Below are positions 15,847-21,133 of a DNA stretch of 21,133 nt, piece by piece. Source of the stretch: JBDKVA01 sp039679375 (GTDB lineage Bacteria > Bacillota > Clostridia > Acetivibrionales > DTU013); NCBI GenBank assembly GCA_039679375.1, contig JBDKVA010000137.1, forward strand, positions 1-21,133, in the 5' to 3' direction. How positions within the stretch are numbered: position 1 is the first letter of the stretch; every line of letters starts with the position of its first letter. A program made the position numbers and the translations under genes. The notes below the pieces were generated by a model. That model saw nothing but the letters and a program-made list of their open reading frames with translations, was not told where the DNA came from and did no database searches.

Positions 15847-15892
15847 ATAATATTATTTAATATTACACGACATTAGAATAATATTATAATAT
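15831..15892. repeat. 31-bp imperfect tandem direct repeat in the divergent promoter region, likely operator array
   Basis: Copy 1 is 15831-15861 and copy 2 is 15862-15892; 22 of 31 positions agree by direct comparison. Both begin ATTACA and share the core AATAATATTAT (15846-15856 and 15877-15887). A third core AATAATATTA occurs at 15920-15929. Core-to-core distances of 31 and 43 bases are close to three and four helical turns. Copy 1 covers the repressor -35 and copy 2 covers the GH2 promoter, so a repressor bound here could block both. AT-rich composition lowers the significance. Confidence 0.5.
15862..15890 (+). promoter_or_regulatory. promoter of the GH2 gene
   Basis: ATTACA (15862-15867), 17-base spacer, consensus TATAAT (15885-15890). 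The start point would be near 15897, leaving a 70-base leader that contains the third AT-rich core (15920-15929) and a CGGAGG ribosome site. The -35 is only a 4-of-6 match, compatible with an induced or activator-assisted gene. Confidence 0.5.
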
Positions 15893-15966
15893 CTTTACAA
15901 AAATGCAACAATTCAATATAATAATATTACAAAAGTTAAGCTAATTTGTGAATCGGAGGATTAAAG

Positions 15967-18525
15967 ATGCATAGACTTGCTTTGAACCATAGCTGGATGC
16001 TAAGGGGTGAGGGGCTCCACTGGGGACCCGAAATGCTCCCCGCTGTTATGTGCAGGGAAAACGGCTGGATGAGTGCCGACCTTCCGTGCGATGTACATAT
16101 GCCGCTGATTGAAAACAATATCATAGAAGAACCATTGGAAGCGGATAACTGCTATAAATGTGAATGGATAGAACAGAAGTCCTGGTGGTTTAAAAAAGTA
16201 TTTACAGCAGATGAGAGGCTGCTGGAGGCCGATATAGCGGAACTTACCCTTGAATCTCTGGATGCTGAAGCGGACATATTCCTGAACGGTTTTCATCTGG
16301 GGCACCACAGGAGCGCATTTTATGCATTTACAAAGGATGTAAGAAATTATCTTAATAAAGGCGAAAACACATTGATTGTAAGAGTAAGCTCCGGGCTCGA
16401 ACGTGTTAAGGAGCTGGATATTGCGGAAATCAATAAGACTATCGGTACGGAAGCCGGTAACGGCAGGATGGACAGGGGAGACAAAAGGCGTGCCTTTATC
16501 AGGAAACCGCAGTATGTGTATGGATGGGACTGGGGCCCGAGGGTTGCCACCTGTGGTATTATGAAGAATGTACATATCAGAGCATATGATAAGCTGGCTG
16601 TCAGGGGTGTTCATGTTGTTACGAAATCCGCTGCAAAGGATGCCGAATTGGGTTTTGAGATTGAAGTTGAGAATCTGCATCCGTTTTCAAGCATGGACGC
16701 AAACCTGAAGCTTGAGATATTCCTTAAAGAAGAAAAGGTTGCTGGATTTGAACAGGAAGTGTTTTTAAGATCGGGAATCAATTACTTCAAAATGGATGCA
16801 GTAATAAGCGATGCAAAGCTATGGTGGCCTAACGGTATGGGAGCCCAGCCTCTTTATTATATCAGGGTGTCGGCTGCTTCAGGGCAAATATATGATGAAT
16901 TTCCTGTCTTCAAATATGGTATCAGGACTCTCAAACTGGACATTGATAAAATAAACGCCAATGAGCGGTTGTTTGCCTTTGAGGTTAATGGGGTAAAGGC
17001 GTTTTGCAAAGGCGCCAACTGGATTCCCGCGGATTCGATCTATGCACGTGTAACAGATGAAAAATATGATATATTAATCAAGGAAGCAAAGGAAGCCAAT
17101 TTTACAATGCTGAGAGTCTGGGGCGGAGGTATATACGAAAGAGACATTTTTTATGAGAAATGCGACGAATACGGCATCATGATCTGGCATGATTTTATGT
17201 TTGCCTGTGCTATGTACCCCGACAATCTTGAGTGGTTCCGCAATGAGGTTGAAAACGAAATAAGCTATCAGACCAAAAGGCTCAGGAATCACTCATCAAT
17301 TGTTCTCTGGAGCGGAAACAATGAGAATACCTGGGGCTTTGACGAGTGGTGGAATACGGATAAGAAAGCTCCGTTTTATGGAGGAGCCATGTGCTACAAT
17401 GAAATAGCTCCGCGTATCGTGCAGAATAACTGTCCCGGTATTCCGTACTGGAACAGCTCTCCTTACGGCGGAGAGCACCCCAATGGAAACGAGGCGGGCG
17501 ACAGGCATCACTGGCACGATTGTACCATGAACCCGGATATGGAAAAGAGGATAACGCCTGAGGAATATGATAAGGTAAAATCAAAATTCGTGTCCGAATA
17601 CGGTTACATAGGTCCATGCCGCAAGTCCTCCATAATCAGGTACCACGGCGGAGCTCCCCTTGATAAGGACGGAATGATATGGCGGCACCACAATAACACT
17701 CATGAAAAGAAAACTGTACCCGCAGGCATAGCAAAACATTATGCCGAGCCCGGCAAGCTTGATATTGACGAGTACCTGCTCTACGCAGGCCTCTGCCAGG
17801 GCCTTATGTACGGTTACTCCCTGGAAGCCCTAAGATTTATAGAAAACTGCTGGGGAAGCCTTTTCTGGATGTATGACGACTGCTGGGGGGAAGTAGGCTG
17901 GACTATAATAGATTATTATCTGATGCGCAAACCTTCCTACTACTATGTAAAGAGGGCATTTGCAGCAAAGAGCCTGATTTTAAGGGAGAAAGACGGAGTA
18001 ATAAAGGTAATGGGCGTAAACGATACGGCAGAAAGGGTTACCTTTGAAGCCGAATACGGTTATATGACATTCGATGGAAAGAATAAAAAATGCGGCAAAG
18101 CACTAATAACGCTTGAACCTTATTCCAGAGGTATCGTGCTTGAGTTTGAAAAACCGGGATATGACTTTACAAAGGGGATTTGCTATGTAATGCCGGTATC
18201 AGGTGAAAGCGACGTTTTGCCCGCAACCTTGAGGGCTTGTGAATTCAGGAAGCTTTGCATTTCTGAAGCTATTGTGAAAGTGTCGGATTTCAGTCAGGAT
18301 GGGAATAATGTAGAATTTACGGTAAGCAGCGATGCTTATGCCCATGCCGTACATTTCGGACTTGACGAAGAAATTCACCTGTCGGATGAATACTTCGACC
18401 TTCTGCCGGGCGAAAGCCGCAGGGTTAAAGTTTATGGATATGGAGCGACGGGCAGGTTAAACTCAGAGGAGATAAAGCCCAAATCGGTATATAACAAATC
18501 TATAGTAAAACTGTCTAGCATGTAA
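15967..18525 (+). CDS. GH2 beta-mannosidase-like glycoside hydrolase, cytoplasmic
   Basis: 852 residues in the GH2 beta-mannosidase order: jelly-roll sugar-binding domain (about 1-205, with RKPQYVYGWDWGPR at 179-192, a beta-mannosidase signature), an immunoglobulin-like domain (about 215-325), the TIM barrel (about 326-680) and C-terminal beta domains. Glu453 in LWSGNNENTW is the acid/base and Glu544 in VSEYGYIG the nucleophile by family position. There is no signal peptide, so it acts on imported oligosaccharides, probably releasing mannose from non-reducing ends of beta-mannosides or N-glycan cores. CGGAGG sits before ATG 15967. It is divergent from the LacI gene and followed after 82 bases by the UroD-family gene. 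A short relic of a related gene lies at 19570-19642. Other GH2 activities (exo-glucosaminidase) are less likely. Confidence 0.87.
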   Translation: MHRLALNHSWMLRGEGLHWGPEMLPAVMCRENGWMSADLPCDVHMPLIENNIIEEPLEADNCYKCEWIEQKSWWFKKVFTADERLLEADIAELTLESLDAEADIFLNGFHLGHHRSAFYAFTKDVRNYLNKGENTLIVRVSSGLERVKELDIAEINKTIGTEAGNGRMDRGDKRRAFIRKPQYVYGWDWGPRVATCGIMKNVHIRAYDKLAVRGVHVVTKSAAKDAELGFEIEVENLHPFSSMDANLKLEIFLKEEKVAGFEQEVFLRSGINYFKMDAVISDAKLWWPNGMGAQPLYYIRVSAASGQIYDEFPVFKYGIRTLKLDIDKINANERLFAFEVNGVKAFCKGANWIPADSIYARVTDEKYDILIKEAKEANFTMLRVWGGGIYERDIFYEKCDEYGIMIWHDFMFACAMYPDNLEWFRNEVENEISYQTKRLRNHSSIVLWSGNNENTWGFDEWWNTDKKAPFYGGAMCYNEIAPRIVQNNCPGIPYWNSSPYGGEHPNGNEAGDRHHWHDCTMNPDMEKRITPEEYDKVKSKFVSEYGYIGPCRKSSIIRYHGGAPLDKDGMIWRHHNNTHEKKTVPAGIAKHYAEPGKLDIDEYLLYAGLCQGLMYGYSLEALRFIENCWGSLFWMYDDCWGEVGWTIIDYYLMRKPSYYYVKRAFAAKSLILREKDGVIKVMGVNDTAERVTFEAEYGYMTFDGKNKKCGKALITLEPYSRGIVLEFEKPGYDFTKGICYVMPVSGESDVLPATLRACEFRKLCISEAIVKVSDFSQDGNNVEFTVSSDAYAHAVHFGLDEEIHLSDEYFDLLPGESRRVKVYGYGATGRLNSEEIKPKSVYNKSIVKLSSM

Positions 18526-18607
18526 AAGAGTGCATCTTTGGAGCTATTTGGGGCAATTAACTTTTTTACTGGTGATACAATAAAAATTTAGGAAGGGAGA
18601 CCTGAAT

Positions 18608-19540
18608 ATGACACTAAAAGAGAGAGCTGCTGCTGCTCTGACATTAAAGGTGCCTGACATGGTACCGACGTTTGAACTGGAATTTCAACTCGAAGAGGAG
18701 ATGTTTGGAAAACGTTTTTTGAAGCAGGACGACCTGGAAGGCAAAACCGGCAGAGAAAGAGAAAAACTTATAATTGAGAATGCAGAGTATATGTTGGAGG
18801 TATACGAAAAACTTGAATATTCTATTATTCCGGTCCATTACTTGGATCTAGAGGGTATCATGGAAACCAGCCGGCAATTAAGAAAACTGTGCGGGGATAA
18901 ATTCATGCTGACAACTCATGGCGACGGGACCTTTTATATCCCTGATGGTAATGGCATGTATGAATTTGCATATTCAATAGCTGACGATCCTAAAGGAATG
19001 AAAGAGCGCGCTGGAAAGATGGCAGACGATGCTATAGAAAGAAACAAGGTACTCGCGGATTCTGGGATAGATTGTCTTATACTGTGCAGCGATTATTGCT
19101 ATAACACTGGACCTTTTGTTTCTCCCGCCATGTTTAGAGAGTTCATACAGCCCTATCTTTATAAAATCATTGCTGAAGCAAGAAAAGACGGTCTGTACAC
19201 AATAAAGCATACAGATGGGAATATAATGCCCATACTCGACCAGCTTGTAGAATGTAAGCCGCACGGCCTCCATTCCATGGACCCGATGGCAGGTATAGAT
19301 ATAAGAGAAGTAAAACAGCTTGTCGGTAATATGGTATGCCTGTGTGGAAATGTTCACTGTGCGGCACTACAGACGGGAACAGAGGAAGAAGTCATTGCCA
19401 GTGCTGAATACTGCCTTACCCATGGAAAACCGGGAGGAGGATACATATTCTGCACAAGCAACATACCGTTCAAGGGGATGAATCCTGACAGGTACCGCAA
19501 AATCCTGGATGTTTGGAAAAGGATGAGATGCTATCAGTAG
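18608..19540 (+). CDS. uroporphyrinogen-decarboxylase (URO-D/MtaA/CmuA) superfamily protein, role unknown
   Basis: 310 residues, shorter than true HemE (about 340-350). Superfamily marks: MTLKERAAAALTLKVPDMVP at the start, SDYCYNTGPFVSPAMFREFIQPYL (161-184), HTDGN at 201-205, HSMDPMAGIDIREVK (222-236) and CGNVH (246-250). The N-terminal arginine pattern of HemE is not seen. The HxC part of the HxC...C zinc site of corrinoid/coenzyme-M methyltransferases of this family is HTD here (His201, Asp203), with Cys282 later, so a classic methyltransferase is not supported either. It is notably cysteine-rich around 156-164 and 244-251. It lies 82 bases after the GH2 gene behind GGAAGGGAG, perhaps with a weak start signal of its own (TGATACAAT at 18573-18581). 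Such orphan URO-D proteins recur near carbohydrate genes in Clostridia; their job is not known to me. Confidence 0.78.
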   Translation: MTLKERAAAALTLKVPDMVPTFELEFQLEEEMFGKRFLKQDDLEGKTGREREKLIIENAEYMLEVYEKLEYSIIPVHYLDLEGIMETSRQLRKLCGDKFMLTTHGDGTFYIPDGNGMYEFAYSIADDPKGMKERAGKMADDAIERNKVLADSGIDCLILCSDYCYNTGPFVSPAMFREFIQPYLYKIIAEARKDGLYTIKHTDGNIMPILDQLVECKPHGLHSMDPMAGIDIREVKQLVGNMVCLCGNVHCAALQTGTEEEVIASAEYCLTHGKPGGGYIFCTSNIPFKGMNPDRYRKILDVWKRMRCYQ

Positions 19541-19569
19541 TGACCCTCAGATCTGACGGGCAATCGTCA

Positions 19570-19642
19570 GAATACGGTTAATATGGCGTCCGGCAGCAAG
19601 GACAAAAAATGCAGCAAAGCACTAATAACGCTTGAACCTTAT
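19570..19642 (+). pseudogene. 73-base relic of a second GH2 (beta-mannosidase-like) gene
   Basis: Bases 19570-19642 align with 18052-18123 inside the GH2 gene. The last 39 bases (19604-19642 against 18085-18123) differ at one position; the preceding stretch is about half identical, and there is one extra A near 19580 that breaks the frame. With that base skipped, the translation runs EYGYMASGSKDKKC then SKALITLEPY, against EYGYMTFDGKNKKC then GKALITLEPY in the intact protein. No homology is recognised on either side. It starts 30 bases after the URO-D stop and is too short and shifted to be functional. Confidence 0.6.
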
Positions 19643-19801
19643 AGACAAAGTACTAGCTGGCAGCTATAATTTATATGGATAGGTTTGGTAGTGTATTGCA
19701 TAGTAAAAACTATCCAGAAGTTAATAGGATTTGGTTTTTTAGTATATCTGACTTTTTGACGGTTGAAGTAGCTCCATGCGATATTTGTAAATATGGGGTA
19801 T
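19643..19801 (+). promoter_or_regulatory. upstream region of the sensor/regulator gene, no firm promoter
   Basis: This AT-rich gap probably drives the next gene. TTGCAT at 19696-19701 with TTAATA at 19721-19726 has an over-long 19-base spacer. A small inverted repeat ATAGT-AAAA-ACTAT lies at 19700-19713. Neither is strong enough to name a promoter or operator with confidence. Confidence 0.2.
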
Positions 19802-21133
19802 ATGAAATTGAAGAACATTAGAGAATTATTTAAATCAAAAAAATATCTCAGACGTATTTTTTTGTGGCTTACAGTTACGGTTATGTTTTCTGTCATATTG
19901 TTCTCTATGGTTGCTTACTTCAATGCCGAACGTATTTTCAGGCAGAATGAATATGAATTCAACAGAAAGATTCTTTCACAGGTAAAGTTTAATATCAACA
20001 ATATGGACAGTGCAATCAGGAATTTATGCACATACCTCTTCTACAACAATGACATAACATCTATAATGTATAAGAAAGATGAATTTACCGATATGGCGGA
20101 TCTTGTTGTAAAAATTAATACGCTGACAGGCTCTGTCATGTCTTCCAACCAGTATATTGATTCCATGTGCATCTATAATAATTATCAGGACAAGTTTTTT
20201 TATATCGGGGAATCGGCCTTCTTTGATGACGTAAAACTGAACGAGACTATAAACTCCTACAAGGCTGTGCCGTTGCTTAAGCCTATATCAAGGAAAATTG
20301 AAAAGGATATAAACTCAAATAAAAAAACCAGAAATGTTTTTACATATTTTATGTATGATTCCACCGACAAGGACAACCATATGGACGGAGCTGTAATTAT
20401 CAACGTCAAGCATAAGTGGCTGTTCGACAATATTAAGACAATAAATATGATTGATACTGTTAAAGGAGACAGTATATATATTCTGGATGATAAGCAGGAG
20501 TTTATAGAAGATGAAAGCGGCTATGAAAACGACAGCCTTAAAAACTCATTAAAGGCGGATTATATAAAATATAAAACCGGAAACAGCCAGGGCACGGATA
20601 CCGGATTTTTTGAAAGCAGCTTAAACGGCCAAAGATATTTTATTACATATATGAGTGTTGAAAATATCGGATTTACCATTTTAAAGATACAACCTTGTGC
20701 CGAGGTCTATAAATATGTCAATGCTTTGAAAACATCAGTAATTATAATTACGCTGATATTTCTCATATTCGTTTCCATACTGTCTGTAACCGTTTCCAGA
20801 GGCATATACAAGCCTGTATCCAACCTTTTTAACTATGTTGTTTCAGCGAATGAGCCTAAGGTAAAGAAGAATGACTATAAAGATGAGATATCCTATTTAA
20901 GTACTATCTACAAGCAATCCTTCGAAATGCTAGATGCTTTTGGCAAGGAAAGGAACCATTATAAAAATATTATGAAAACATACTGGCTGAAAAAGATACT
21001 GACAGAAAGCCATTCGATGGATGAAGCAAGCATAGGGGAAATATCCAGTGAGAACGACATTACCGTTTTATCTGGTGAAAATTTTATAGTATGTATATTG
21101 AAAGTCGACAATTATCGCGACTTTCAGGAGAAT
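19802..21133 (+). CDS. membrane-anchored sensor/transcriptional regulator (AraC-type, YesN-like architecture), 3' end outside window
   Basis: An uninterrupted frame of 444 codons runs from ATG 19802 to the right edge. Layout: short basic N-terminus, transmembrane helix about 20-40 (FLWLTVTVMFSVILFSMVAYF), extracytoplasmic sensor about 41-310 resembling Cache-type domains, second helix about 311-332, then SRGIYKPVSNLFNYV, the juxtamembrane start seen in large Firmicutes AraC regulators, followed by EISYLSTIYKQSF and the beginning of a soluble domain (FIVCILKVDNYRDF). Length and order predict a protein of about 700-780 residues ending in an AraC helix-turn-helix outside the window; a histidine kinase is the alternative. 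An in-frame ATG at 19793 has no ribosome site; GGGG at 19795-19798 is rather close to 19802. Such regulators usually sit next to carbohydrate ABC importers, so one may follow. Confidence 0.7.
   Translation, partial: MKLKNIRELFKSKKYLRRIFLWLTVTVMFSVILFSMVAYFNAERIFRQNEYEFNRKILSQVKFNINNMDSAIRNLCTYLFYNNDITSIMYKKDEFTDMADLVVKINTLTGSVMSSNQYIDSMCIYNNYQDKFFYIGESAFFDDVKLNETINSYKAVPLLKPISRKIEKDINSNKKTRNVFTYFMYDSTDKDNHMDGAVIINVKHKWLFDNIKTINMIDTVKGDSIYILDDKQEFIEDESGYENDSLKNSLKADYIKYKTGNSQGTDTGFFESSLNGQRYFITYMSVENIGFTILKIQPCAEVYKYVNALKTSVIIITLIFLIFVSILSVTVSRGIYKPVSNLFNYVVSANEPKVKKNDYKDEISYLSTIYKQSFEMLDAFGKERNHYKNIMKTYWLKKILTESHSMDEASIGEISSENDITVLSGENFIVCILKVDNYRDFQEN

Noticed and set aside
18608..19540. URO-D protein as evidence for a corrinoid/pyrrolysine methylamine system that would explain the livK amber codon
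   Set aside because: The HxC zinc pair of MtaA/MtbA-type methyltransferases is missing and there is no corrinoid protein or methylamine methyltransferase in the window.
19639..19896. 85-residue minus-strand open frame between the URO-D and sensor genes
   Set aside because: It overlaps the sensor gene start and the GH2 relic, has no ribosome site and resembles no protein family.

Overview
The window reads as part of a chromosome of an anaerobic, plant-polymer- or gut-associated member of the Clostridia (Firmicutes). The basis is moderately AT-rich DNA, strong AGGAGG-type ribosome sites, overlapping gene ends, and the gene families present (LIV-type ABC importer, NAD-type glutamate dehydrogenase, FucI, AraB, LacI-controlled GH2 enzyme, membrane-bound AraC-type regulator). 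The genus is not fixed by anything I can see. No rRNA, tRNA, CRISPR array, insertion sequence or phage gene was found.

Region 1 (1-9593) looks like an amino-acid or keto-acid catabolic operon. It starts with the tail of a GntR/FCD regulator (1-245). After a 235-base control region come two different DapA/NanA-family lyases (481-2308), a complete LIV-type ABC importer livKHMGF (2384-7120), a class I aminotransferase (7141-8301) and a catabolic glutamate dehydrogenase (8331-9593). Both lyases have the Schiff-base lysine but lack the arginine that marks true dihydrodipicolinate synthase, so they probably cleave some other 2-keto acid. The simplest reading is import of an amino acid, transamination to a 2-keto acid, glutamate recycling by the dehydrogenase, and retro-aldol cleavage. 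The substrate is unknown. The gene for the binding protein carries an in-frame amber codon (3254-3256) inside an otherwise intact reading frame, and livH appears to start at CTG.

Region 2 (9594-14716) is a sugar operon behind a good promoter with an extended -10 element: a small cupin, L-fucose/D-arabinose isomerase (fucI), an AraB-type ribulokinase and an EamA-family exporter or permease whose start overlaps the kinase end. A FucI with an AraB rather than FucK plus an aldolase suggests D-arabinose -> D-ribulose -> D-ribulose 5-phosphate.

Region 3 (14717-21133) is a mannoside-type locus. A LacI-family repressor (minus strand) is divergent from a cytoplasmic GH2 beta-mannosidase-like enzyme. 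They share a 186-base, very AT-rich control region with two opposed promoters and a 31-bp imperfect tandem repeat. A uroporphyrinogen-decarboxylase-family protein of unknown role follows. Then comes a non-coding stretch holding a 73-base relic of a second GH2 gene, and a membrane-anchored sensor/regulator that runs off the right end.
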